This document shows, piece by piece, positions 1-5,815 of a DNA stretch of 23,620 nt (its first letter is position 1; the number at the start of each line of letters is the position of its first letter). Origin of the DNA: a virus; the IMG/VR virus record IMGVR_UViG_3300031673_000492, positions 1-23,620 of that record. The stretch is one strand, 5' to 3'. The notes beneath the pieces were generated by a model that made no database searches, was not told the origin of the DNA, and saw only the letters and a list, made by a program, of their open reading frames with translations. A program made the translations under genes and the position numbers.

Positions 1-231
1 GAGTATTGCTTTGATTTTATCTTTCATTCCATCGACTGAATAGTTTAGTTTTTCAGCTAACTTTTCTTGAGTTATTGGGGTTCGGCTAAAGTAATACAGG
101 TATATTATTTCAGCTTCGTCTGTATCTAAACACTCTATAAGTGCATCTAACTCATTTCGTTCTTCTATCTTACCTAAATATTTCAGCTTCTTATATTCTT
201 TTAATCTTGTTTTTAATTCTTCATTACTCAT
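1..231 (-). CDS. Sigma-70 region 4-like phage transcription regulator (partial, C-terminus off the window)
   Basis: An open frame of 77 codons begins with ATG at 231 and runs without a stop to the left edge, so the C-terminus is missing. The N-terminal third is charged and helical (MSNEELKTRLKEYKK...). Residues about 40-77 look like sigma region 4: an acidic stretch, then IIYLYYF, then a helix-turn-helix (TQEKLAEKLNYSVDGMKDKI). Known relatives by layout are ArpU/RinA/DUF1492-type late activators, which sit before the terminase genes in Gram-positive phages and switch on late transcription. It has its own promoter (264-292) and a leader of about 26 nt. The ribosome site is weak (GGGGG, 10 nt before ATG); an upstream ATG at 247 meets a stop after five codons. 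The regulator role is inferred from HTH shape and position. Confidence 0.7.
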   Translation of the reverse strand, partial: MSNEELKTRLKEYKKLKYLGKIEERNELDALIECLDTDEAEIIYLYYFSRTPITQEKLAEKLNYSVDGMKDKIKAIL

Positions 232-263
232 TAAAGGTTAGCCCCCATATTGCAATAATACTT

Positions 264-292
264 ATTTTATCATAGCTTCAAGAAGTTGTCAA
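264..292 (-). promoter_or_regulatory. Sigma-A-type promoter for the sigma-like regulator gene
   Basis: On the minus strand a perfect -35 TTGACA (292-287) is followed by a 17-bp spacer and the -10 TAAAAT (269-264), with a TGn extended -10 just before it. It lies in the 86-bp gap between the gene ending at 318 and the gene starting at 231. No convincing terminator precedes it, so read-through from the long upstream operon is also possible. Confidence 0.8.
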
Positions 293-304
293 GTATAAAA
301 TACT
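292..304. promoter_or_regulatory. Inverted repeat touching the -35 box, possible operator
   Basis: The 13-bp sequence AGTATAAAATACT has 5-bp arms (AGTAT/ATACT) around AAA and overlaps the first base of the -35 of the promoter at 264-292. A related perfect palindrome sits in the same place beside the promoter at 13662-13690, which is why it is called a candidate operator rather than chance AT-rich symmetry. It is too weak to be a terminator. Confidence 0.4.
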
Positions 305-317
305 AAACTTACCATTA

Positions 318-572
318 TTACAGCACCACGATTGTTGTTCTCAAACCCTTATAATCATCATGCACAAGGCTAACACCTTTTATTGCTTCGTTAAAAGCTA
401 TAACACATTCTTCTACACTATTTCTGTGTTCACATATACCTCTTAATATTATCCCTTCTTTAACTTCGGCTTCTGTATGCACATACCATTGTTTTGATAC
501 ATGAGAAAATTTGATAGTTGTATTTATTCTAGCATTGTTTAAATATTTTATGTACTTATATATATCTTCCAT
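318..572 (-). CDS. Hypothetical phage protein, 84 aa
   Basis: No family recognised. The start chosen is ATG at 572, which overlaps the stop of the preceding cysteine-rich gene by one base (TAATG), implying translational coupling; a TTG four codons upstream is possible but has no spaced ribosome site. The protein begins MEDIYKYIKYLNN and looks like a small alpha/beta protein with a middle segment rich in Val, Glu and Ile and a hydrophobic C-terminal end (TTIVVL). It is the last gene of the long operon reading from 7907. Confidence 0.7.
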   Translation of the reverse strand: MEDIYKYIKYLNNARINTTIKFSHVSKQWYVHTEAEVKEGIILRGICEHRNSVEECVIAFNEAIKGVSLVHDDYKGLRTTIVVL

Positions 573-724
573 TATTTCACACAATCCTGTTTTAAATAAT
601 CTTTGCAGTAGTAAACATAACCCTTACACTCTTTACACCTATCTACACATATTCTCTTACAGCTTTTACATAGACAGTTTTTCATGCAGTATTTTTGATT
701 ATTCTTATCATATTTAGTTGTCAT
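572..724 (-). CDS. Cysteine-rich 50-aa protein
   Basis: ATG at 724 opens a 50-codon frame ending TAA at 572, fused by TAATG overlap to the next gene and overlapping the previous gene by 11 bp. Nine of 50 residues are cysteine (positions 13, 17, 19, 22, 26, 30, 33, 40, 48), giving CxxxCxCxxCxxxCxxxCxxC and then two more, with many Lys and Arg. This pattern suggests a metal-binding, probably zinc, mini-protein; disulfides are unlikely because no signal peptide is visible. A GGTGAT stretch lies about 7 nt before the ATG. The dense Cys pattern and the perfect coupling at both ends argue that it is real. Confidence 0.7.
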   Translation of the reverse strand: MTTKYDKNNQKYCMKNCLCKSCKRICVDRCKECKGYVYYCKDYLKQDCVK

Positions 725-977
725 TATCATCACCGCTTAATTTATTTAACTTTACATCAACTTTATATTTATATTCATTTATTCCATCAACCGTTGTGAT
801 AACCTTATCTGTTCGTGTTTCAAATATATCTTCAATTATGAACGGTGGTGCGACATCTGATAGTATTGTTTTGAATATAGATAAAACTGTGTTTGTTTCA
901 GCTTTATCTTTAACACTTTGCTTTGCCGATTTTGGTATTACCACTTCACTTGAATATTGCTCGTAACTCATTTTCAT
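714..977 (-). CDS. Hypothetical phage protein, 87 aa
   Basis: Not recognised. A strong AGGAGGT lies at 981-987. The ATG at 977 is only about 4 nt from it, while the second ATG (971, Met3) is about 10 nt away, so either may be used. The protein has a charged helical N-terminal half (SAKQSVKDKAETNTVLSIFK), a short hydrophobic APPFII segment, and a beta-like tail with alternating Lys/Val (EYKYKVDVKLNKL) ending in an acidic DDNDN. It overlaps the downstream cysteine-rich gene by 11 bp. Confidence 0.7.
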   Translation of the reverse strand: MKMSYEQYSSEVVIPKSAKQSVKDKAETNTVLSIFKTILSDVAPPFIIEDIFETRTDKVITTVDGINEYKYKVDVKLNKLSGDDNDN

Positions 978-985
978 ATTACCTC

Positions 986-1546
986 CTATCCTGCGTTTTT
1001 ATTTCCTACTAAACCATGTTCTTTGTAATACTCAAATCTAAAACCGTTATAGTGCGTTTTTCTTATATTAATACCTTTTAACTTCTTTGTTAAATGTGTC
1101 CGTAAAACATATTTAGTCATTCCATTATCTTCTGCTGCTTCTTTTATTGATTTATATATTTTTACTTGACGGTCATTTTTATACTTTACTACCCTTTTAT
1201 TATTCGTTTTTTTCCTTTTAGAATATTCTTCTTCGCTTATCCATTCTAAGTTTGAAACATCTGGATCACACAATATCCCATTTTTAAACCCTACATATTT
1301 ATAACCCTTTGTGTTTGGAATAAATTTCTCTGCAACTAATCTAGCTATATCATATTGTATCACCTTTCCATTGAAACAAAAACTGAATATCAATCTTGTA
1401 TTTGGTTTATTTCTACCCAATGTTATTTTACCTGACTTTATATTCTTTATTCTACCCATATCGGATATTAAATATTTATCCTTTATCGCTACTTTCCACG
1501 TTTCTATGTCTGTTGTTTCTATGTTGTTGTATTTTTCTAACTCCAC
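986..1546 (-). CDS. NUMOD4/NUMOD1 homing-endonuclease-like protein with a degenerate HNH core
   Basis: The layout is that of phage HNH endonucleases. A NUMOD4-like segment (about residues 16-40, with W17 and YLISDMGRIKN) leads into the HNH region (RLVAEKFIPN at 69-78, NLEW at 99-102), and a NUMOD1-like DNA-binding segment follows (about 118-155, VVKYKNDRQVKIYKSIKEAA). In active relatives the core reads VNHIDGNKxNN; here it is VGFKNGILCDPD, so the catalytic histidine and following Asp/Asn are gone. Cleavage is therefore unlikely, but DNA binding may remain. The start is GTG at 1546, overlapping the previous stop (TAGTG), with GGGGTG as ribosome site. It lies inside the operon as a normal coupled gene, not as an intron-borne element. 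Confidence 0.8.
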   Translation of the reverse strand: MELEKYNNIETTDIETWKVAIKDKYLISDMGRIKNIKSGKITLGRNKPNTRLIFSFCFNGKVIQYDIARLVAEKFIPNTKGYKYVGFKNGILCDPDVSNLEWISEEEYSKRKKTNNKRVVKYKNDRQVKIYKSIKEAAEDNGMTKYVLRTHLTKKLKGINIRKTHYNGFRFEYYKEHGLVGNKNAG

Positions 1547-2037
1547 TATTTCACCCCAAAATATTTTAATAGTTCTGGTTTAAATTTCTCTATTGCAGCT
1601 TCGGATAGTTCTTGTGACGAGAAATATATCGTATGCATTTCTCTATTAGAACTAACCCAACTTGTCATTAATTCTTTAGTTATATAACTTATAAAAATAT
1701 AAAATTTAAATTGTTTTTCATCTTCCCAATCTATCACATCATTATTCTCATCTGCAAACCGTTGCAACTTCGCCATTAGGTTAGTTCTTTCTTTGTAGTC
1801 TTGTGCGTATTGTTCAGTGGTGAAGGCTAAGTTATTACTTATTCTGTTATGATTAGTAACTGTCATATTATTATAAACACTAGCATGACCAACCCCCCCT
1901 TCATTATTTGCAAACCAATACTCTTCACAATCCATATCTGCATACTTGCTTTCCTTTATGCCAAATTGCTTTTTAAAGTTTAATACCGTTTCGGCTGATA
2001 ACTCTATTCTTTTACCATCTATTTCTATAAAGTTCAT
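1546..2037 (-). CDS. Hypothetical phage protein, 163 aa
   Basis: I do not recognise a named family, although the segment around residues 100-135 (NLMAKLQRFADENNDVIDWEDEKQ, split here as two blocks, then KFYIFISY) resembles proteins of unknown function common in Gram-positive phages. The N-terminus is FIEIDGKRIELS, followed by an acidic WF-containing stretch; the C-terminus is helical. The ATG at 2037 overlaps the preceding TGA (ATGA) and its stop overlaps the GTG start of the next gene, so it is translated as part of a coupled chain. No signal peptide or membrane segment is visible. Confidence 0.75.
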   Translation of the reverse strand: MNFIEIDGKRIELSAETVLNFKKQFGIKESKYADMDCEEYWFANNEGGVGHASVYNNMTVTNHNRISNNLAFTTEQYAQDYKERTNLMAKLQRFADENNDVIDWEDEKQFKFYIFISYITKELMTSWVSSNREMHTIYFSSQELSEAAIEKFKPELLKYFGVK

Positions 2038-2345
2038 TTTAGTTCCTCCAAAATTATTTTAATTGCTTCATTTCTTTTATCACATTCACTTTGTGCCTGT
2101 TTCTTTGTTCTAAACATATTTTGTTCTGTTTCCATTTCATATTCTTCATACTTAAATATCTCATCTCTTGGATTTGTTTTTATTTCATAAACTAATGTTG
2201 TATTAAATTTATCTATTGTATAATCTATTTCGCTTACTACATAAACATATTTACATATACTCCACTCACCTAAACCATATGCGTTGTTTTCTCTTATTAT
2301 TACATATATTTTATCATCTATATTATATTTTGTTTTAATCTCCAT
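2034..2345 (-). CDS. Hypothetical phage protein, 103 aa
   Basis: The first 60 residues are beta-rich (KYNIDDKIYVI, then KYVYVVSEIDYTI), resembling the small KOW/SH3-like barrels frequent in phage early regions. The last 30 residues form a charged helix (TKKQAQSECDKRNEAIKIIL). Function is unknown. It starts with ATG at 2345 one base after the RusA-like gene and overlaps the next gene by 4 bp. The barrel assignment is a guess from strand pattern only. Confidence 0.7.
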   Translation of the reverse strand: MEIKTKYNIDDKIYVIIRENNAYGLGEWSICKYVYVVSEIDYTIDKFNTTLVYEIKTNPRDEIFKYEEYEMETEQNMFRTKKQAQSECDKRNEAIKIILEELK

Positions 2346-2346
2346 A

Positions 2347-2706
2347 TTACCCCTCCAAAATTATTATAGTAACTCCATTTTCATTATCCATATCAAAGTA
2401 ATGATTTATACTACCTTTGATTTGTTCCCAGCCGTCATTTTCCATTACCCCAGCTTTGACAAGTCCATCGAAAATGTATTTCTGCATAAACGTTATGTTA
2501 TCCTTATCAGATCGCTTGTCTTTTCTGTGCCATATGAATATGAACTGTGCCGACTTAAAAGGCTTAATCTTCTGTTTTAACGCTTCTGCTGATACTATCT
2601 CGGTTGCTTCCTTTTTCATTTTAGCCGCAATGTACTTGTTTGACCGTTCAGCTTTGATGTATTTGTTGAGTGTTGGGAAGTCATGTGTTATTTGTAATAC
2701 TTGCAT
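2347..2706 (-). CDS. rusA: RusA-family Holliday junction resolvase
   Basis: RusA-type endonucleases are homodimers that cut four-way junctions, used by phages to resolve recombination or replication branches before packaging. The diagnostic acidic cluster is present: KRSDKDN at 64-70 (Asp67, Asp69), then FDGLVKAGVMENDGW at 79-93 with Asp80 and Asp91, and a C-terminal strand GVTIIILEG. Length 119 aa matches the family (about 120-140). ATG at 2706 directly follows the TAG of the preceding gene and lacks a good ribosome site, so translation is probably coupled. It fits with the annealing protein/exonuclease pair further up the early region. Confidence 0.88.
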   Translation of the reverse strand: MQVLQITHDFPTLNKYIKAERSNKYIAAKMKKEATEIVSAEALKQKIKPFKSAQFIFIWHRKDKRSDKDNITFMQKYIFDGLVKAGVMENDGWEQIKGSINHYFDMDNENGVTIIILEG

Positions 2707-2943
2707 CTATCTATTTATTACGGCTACAACAATACCTATAATTAAAACTAATACAACTAAAATTATACATATCCATATTGGAGAAAATACCCATAACCAA
2801 CTCCAACTAATAACCTTAGTTAGCTTCAACACTATAAACACTATTTGCAACAATCCTACAAAACCTATTCCACCACTACTGTTACTACTTGTGTTACTTC
2901 TCATTTTGTTGTCATATTCATATACATCTCTCATTCCGCTCAT
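2707..2943 (-). CDS. Small membrane protein, two predicted TM segments
   Basis: After a polar, Ser/Asn-rich N-terminus of about 25 residues come two hydrophobic stretches, about 26-43 (GFVGLLQIVFIVLKL) and about 50-76 (LWVFSPIWICIILVVLVL...), separated by KVISWSW. This pattern (VLKLTxVIxWSWxWVxSPxWI) matches small phage proteins often labelled transmembrane Fragile-X-F proteins, whose role is unknown. ATG at 2943 overlaps the previous stop by 4 bp; Met4 is an alternative. The gene end (AVINR) carries the same DNA motif as two neighbouring gene ends. Confidence 0.75.
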   Translation of the reverse strand: MSGMRDVYEYDNKMRSNTSSNSSGGIGFVGLLQIVFIVLKLTKVISWSWLWVFSPIWICIILVVLVLIIGIVVAVINR

Positions 2944-3263
2944 TCCTCTACCCCCTTATTTATTACGGCTAAATCTTTAATAATATTCATTTGACCTTTT
3001 AATTCTACTTTCTCCTTTTTCTTTGGGATCTTAATACTATTATCCTCGTTAGTACAGTACCATTGTAAATCTTCATTTCTTTTTATTTGTTCATCAGGAA
3101 AATATTTTCCATCAAAGTAAGCTATCCCCATAGCTTCTTCTATGGGACATAATTTTTGTTTTATCTGTCCGTCAAACTCTACATAGTGATTACATTTTTC
3201 ACAATGGTTTTCTAAAAACATCTGATACTCCGTTCCATTAGAAAAGGTTATTTTATTCATCAT
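2940..3263 (-). CDS. Cys-containing hypothetical protein, 107 aa (possible zinc site)
   Basis: Four cysteines fall in a zinc-like arrangement: CEKC at 21-24, CPIEE starting near 39, and a single Cys near 70 in QWYC. The intervening sequence is polar and charged. Similar CxxC...CPIEEA proteins are seen among Gram-positive phages without known function. The tail (AVINKGVEE) ends in a sequence that also supplies the ribosome site GGGGG for the next gene. The start is ATG at 3263 or 3260; both overlap the previous gene by 8-11 bp. Confidence 0.7.
   Translation of the reverse strand: MMNKITFSNGTEYQMFLENHCEKCNHYVEFDGQIKQKLCPIEEAMGIAYFDGKYFPDEQIKRNEDLQWYCTNEDNSIKIPKKKEKVELKGQMNIIKDLAVINKGVEE
2941..2970. 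repeat. Gene-junction repeat, copy 1
   Basis: Thirty bases here match 3460-3489 at 28 positions. Each copy covers the last codons of one gene (encoding INKGVEE), its stop, the GGGGG ribosome site and the ATG of the next gene. A shorter third piece (15 bp, TATTTATTACGGCTA) is at 2712-2726 in the end of the next gene. Confidence 0.75.
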
Positions 3264-3462
3264 ATTCCACTACTATAAATTGATAGTTCCAAACACTTTG
3301 ATTTACTTTCTTGCAGGCATTCTCTGCTATTTTTTTAGATGAATATGTTTTAGGTAGTCCACCATTACCACTCACTACTGCAAATACATCTCCATCTTTC
3401 TGATATCTATGTCCCGTATAGTAACTTTTTCTGTTCTCATCATCTTGTAAAGCATATCTCAT
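3253..3462 (-). CDS. Hypothetical phage protein, 69 aa
   Basis: A short basic/aromatic protein: RYALQDDENRKSYYTGHRYQ, then VFAVVSG, then a helix TYSSKKIAENACKKV and a final beta strand YQFIVVEYDE. The beta-beta-alpha-beta order resembles small phage proteins of unknown function that carry a KxYxSxxxAExA helix. The ATG at 3462 overlaps the previous TGA (ATGA), and the ribosome site AAGGGGG lies in the 3' end of the previous gene. Confidence 0.7.
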   Translation of the reverse strand: MRYALQDDENRKSYYTGHRYQKDGDVFAVVSGNGGLPKTYSSKKIAENACKKVNQSVWNYQFIVVEYDE

Positions 3463-3605
3463 TCTTCTACCCCCTTATTTATTTCGGCTTGTTCTACCTC
3501 ATATTCTATTTTTTTACAAGCCTTTTCATATTGTTCTATTGTTATTAAATCATGTATATAAAGTATTATCAATTCTTCTTGTGTCATTGGCTCTATATTA
3601 TTCAT
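3459..3605 (-). CDS. Small hypothetical protein, 48 aa
   Basis: The frame reads MNNIEPMTQEELIILYIHDL at the start and ends AEINKGVEE. It is mostly helical and acidic. ATG at 3605 overlaps the previous gene's TGA, with a strong GGAGATGGAGGA just before it, and its own TGA overlaps the next ATG. Coupling at both ends and the strong ribosome site support it as real. Function unknown. Confidence 0.65.
   Translation of the reverse strand: MNNIEPMTQEELIILYIHDLITIEQYEKACKKIEYEVEQAEINKGVEE
3460..3489. repeat. Gene-junction repeat, copy 2
   Basis: Second copy of the 30-bp repeat at 2941-2970 with two mismatches, again placed across a gene end, ribosome site and overlapping ATG. The two copies bracket exactly two genes (those ending at 3253 and 2940). 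Confidence 0.75.
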
Positions 3606-3739
3606 TCCTCCATCTCCACCTTTCTCAAACAATCGCATATATCCCAGCTTTCACGTAGTTCATCTTCTTCAAATTTTAAACCGCAGCTGGTGTGCCATTT
3701 CTGTTCTTCTTCGTTGTACTTCCAGTAGCATTTATCCAT
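3602..3739 (-). CDS. Small Cys/Trp zinc-ribbon-like protein, 45 aa
   Basis: Residues are MDKCYWKYNEEEQKWHTSCG in the first half and DICDCLRKVEMEE at the end. Cys4, Cys19, Cys35 and Cys37 with Trp6, Trp15 and His16 resemble the minimal zinc-ribbon proteins of phages that read CxYW...WxTSCG. Start ATG at 3739 has GGAGG six nt upstream; the stop overlaps the following ATG by 4 bp. Zinc binding is inferred from the cysteine pattern only. Confidence 0.65.
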   Translation of the reverse strand: MDKCYWKYNEEEQKWHTSCGLKFEEDELRESWDICDCLRKVEMEE

Positions 3740-3740
3740 A

Positions 3741-4991
3741 TTACACCTCCAATCTTTTTGCTATTTCATATATTACATTTACAGTTACAGAATTTCCCGC
3801 CTGCTTATAAAGTTGACTATCTGAATTTACTTTTGCTGCTCGTTCAAAATATTCATCTGGAAAGCCTTGTAGCCTAAAACATTCTTTTGGTGTTAATCTT
3901 CTTATTTTGTAATTATTCAAATACATTGGAGTGTGTCCTCCACCTTTACCCATAGCACTTGTTAGAGTAGTACATATTTCTTTGCTTTTACCTGCATTTT
4001 TTTGCATACTTCCTATTACTACTCCTTGATTACAAGAAGTTTCTAGTGTCTGTGCTACTCCTTTTCCTACTCTACCTCGTCTTGTTTCACTATCTGGGAA
4101 TTGTAGATTTATACTATCGCCTTCTCGTGCTACTGTATAACCTTTTTTAGTTGCTTCTTTTACTAAAACCGCATTATCTCCATCTGAACCTAAACCTTTA
4201 TAATATCTAGCTGTTACTGTACCTGCTGTTTCTGTTCCAATATCACGAATTGTTGCATCTTTCATTGATGCGAAGTTTTTGTCATCTGATGATTTATCTA
4301 ATTTACATAAATATATACTGTCCGACAACCCATTTCCACCTTTTTTCCCAGAAGTTAAACATGGTGAAATATTGTCTTTTCTAATTCTTAAACCTTCATC
4401 ATATCTATAATCTGCAATTTCTGTATCTATACTTTTTTCAATAACCTTTCCGTTTGTTCGTCTGATAGGAAATACTTGTCCGCTACTTCCGTCTCTAAGA
4501 TGTCCGATAATAAACACCCTTTCTCTGTTCTGCGGCACTCCAAAATTTTTGCTGTTAAGAACTTGGTACTCGACCCAATACCCCAATTCTCCCAACGTTC
4601 GCAAGATTGTTTCAAACGTGCTTCCGTCATCATGGGAGAGTAGTCCTCGTACGTTTTCAAGGAGTACAATTTTAGGCTTTCTGGACTTAACCAACCTTGC
4701 AATTTCAAAGAACAAAGTTCCTCTTGTATCTTCAAATCCTCCCCTTTTCCCAGCAATACTAAAACTTTGGCAAGGGAAACCTCCTGTGAAGATATCGACT
4801 TCTGGAAGTTCACTAGGCTCAACTGCTCTGATATCTGTTCCATAAAATTCACTCTCCTTTGGCTTGTGCATTGCTACATAGCTATTATGTGCGTATTTAT
4901 CTATCTCAATGTGTCCTTTACATTCGTGTCCTGCCATTTCAAGACCTAATCTAAAACCACCTATACCTGCAAATAAATCTAAAAAAGTCAT
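3741..4991 (-). CDS. dcm: DNA (cytosine-5) methyltransferase
   Basis: This is a full-length C5 methyltransferase that transfers a methyl group from S-adenosylmethionine to cytosine in a specific DNA sequence. Motif I is FLDLFAGIGGFRLGLE (3-18), motif IV GGFPCQSFS (70-78, catalytic Cys74), motif VI ENVRGL (112-117), motif VIII QNRERVF (154-160), and motif X QAGNSVTV (397-404). Between VIII and X is a long target-recognition region (about 170-370) with a TRRGRVGKG block. Length 416 aa is at the upper end for the family. AGGAGG sits just before ATG 4991. No restriction endonuclease neighbours it, so it is an orphan enzyme that probably protects phage DNA from host restriction. The target sequence cannot be read from this. 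Confidence 0.95.
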   Translation of the reverse strand: MTFLDLFAGIGGFRLGLEMAGHECKGHIEIDKYAHNSYVAMHKPKESEFYGTDIRAVEPSELPEVDIFTGGFPCQSFSIAGKRGGFEDTRGTLFFEIARLVKSRKPKIVLLENVRGLLSHDDGSTFETILRTLGELGYWVEYQVLNSKNFGVPQNRERVFIIGHLRDGSSGQVFPIRRTNGKVIEKSIDTEIADYRYDEGLRIRKDNISPCLTSGKKGGNGLSDSIYLCKLDKSSDDKNFASMKDATIRDIGTETAGTVTARYYKGLGSDGDNAVLVKEATKKGYTVAREGDSINLQFPDSETRRGRVGKGVAQTLETSCNQGVVIGSMQKNAGKSKEICTTLTSAMGKGGGHTPMYLNNYKIRRLTPKECFRLQGFPDEYFERAAKVNSDSQLYKQAGNSVTVNVIYEIAKRLEV

Positions 4992-5000
4992 ACCTACCTC

Positions 5001-5522
5001 CTATTTCAACATTTTCTGTTTCATCTCACCGATTTTATTTCTCAACTCTATTGGTATTTGTAATATTTCTAAACCTTTAGCTTTCTGCGTGTTGAACAAT
5101 TTAATGAAGTTTGACATACTGACATCTGAATTTTCACTTAAACATAAATCTACCCATGTTAAACGCTTAACTATTTCTCTTGTCAATTCACTCATACTAT
5201 CATACGCTTCATTCGGTCTGTACATTCCAAACTTTGCTATTGCTTTTTTAACTTCACCCCACGCTTCATCTGCTGTGATCTGTGATGCTGGATTTATTAG
5301 CTTTACTATCTCGGCTCTAACCTCGTTTATTGATGGTACAAACTTAGAATGTGCTATCAGGCTCTTAATTGCCATTTTAGCTGTAATAACATCTGTGTCT
5401 GATAACATCTCACACCACAATCCAACTAATGCGTTTCGGTCTATTGAGGTTAAATCTTTAAATGAATATGGATAGGCTACTTTTAATAAGGCTAGTATTG
5501 TTTGTGTTTCGGCTTTATTCAT
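5001..5522 (-). CDS. Putative replicative helicase loader (G39P-like)
   Basis: The 173-aa frame from ATG 5522 begins MNKAETQTILALLKVAYPYS and continues with a Trp-containing helix (LVGLWCEMLSDTD) and a block HSKFVPSINEVRAEIVKL. This is the N-terminal pattern of phage helicase loader/inhibitor proteins (G39P family), which deliver the host DnaB/DnaC helicase to a phage origin. The C-terminal half is helical and less conserved. A longer frame upstream exists, but ATG 5522 overlaps the preceding TGA by 4 bp, the standard junction in this operon. It stands directly after the replication initiator gene pair, and no helicase gene is present, consistent with recruiting the host helicase. Confidence 0.75.
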   Translation of the reverse strand: MNKAETQTILALLKVAYPYSFKDLTSIDRNALVGLWCEMLSDTDVITAKMAIKSLIAHSKFVPSINEVRAEIVKLINPASQITADEAWGEVKKAIAKFGMYRPNEAYDSMSELTREIVKRLTWVDLCLSENSDVSMSNFIKLFNTQKAKGLEILQIPIELRNKIGEMKQKMLK

Positions 5523-5815
5523 TTTTGCACCCATTCGCCACATCGCAAATCCCAATTCATTGATGCCATTTCGTTTAATTCTCCATAATCATCATAACCA
5601 TCAATAATACAATTACTATAAATGTATTTATATTCAAAACCATTAGAATCATATTCTTTAAAACAATCCGTATTAAATATGTTCCCATTTATTTTTCTGT
5701 TATTTCCACAAGTAAAACAATTCCTTTTTTCAGGATTATATTTACAATCATGTCTATCTGGTGTCATAAATACTTTTCCACAAAACTCACATTTATATGC
5801 TTTTATTTCTTTCAT
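5519..5815 (-). CDS. Zinc-finger-like hypothetical protein, 98 aa
   Basis: Two CxxC pairs stand close together: KCEFCGKVF at 8-16 with H22 and C24 following, and NCFTCGN at 32-38. More cysteines occur at about 51, 69 and 92. The first part resembles a C2H2/C2HC finger, suggesting a nucleic-acid or protein-binding role. It lies between the initiator and helicase-loader genes with 4-bp overlaps on both sides, so an accessory role in replication is possible but unproven. Confidence 0.7.
   Translation of the reverse strand: MKEIKAYKCEFCGKVFMTPDRHDCKYNPEKRNCFTCGNNRKINGNIFNTDCFKEYDSNGFEYKYIYSNCIIDGYDDYGELNEMASMNWDLRCGEWVQK

Noticed and set aside
292-304. Hairpin as a terminator for the long replication operon
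   Set aside because: Only five A/T-rich pairs with a 3-nt loop and no T-run after it on the minus strand; better viewed as an operator candidate.
4427-4852. A 141-codon minus-strand frame inside the methyltransferase gene
   Set aside because: It overlaps the catalytic motifs of the methyltransferase in another frame, has no ribosome site of note and no recognisable family; the methyltransferase frame is unambiguous.
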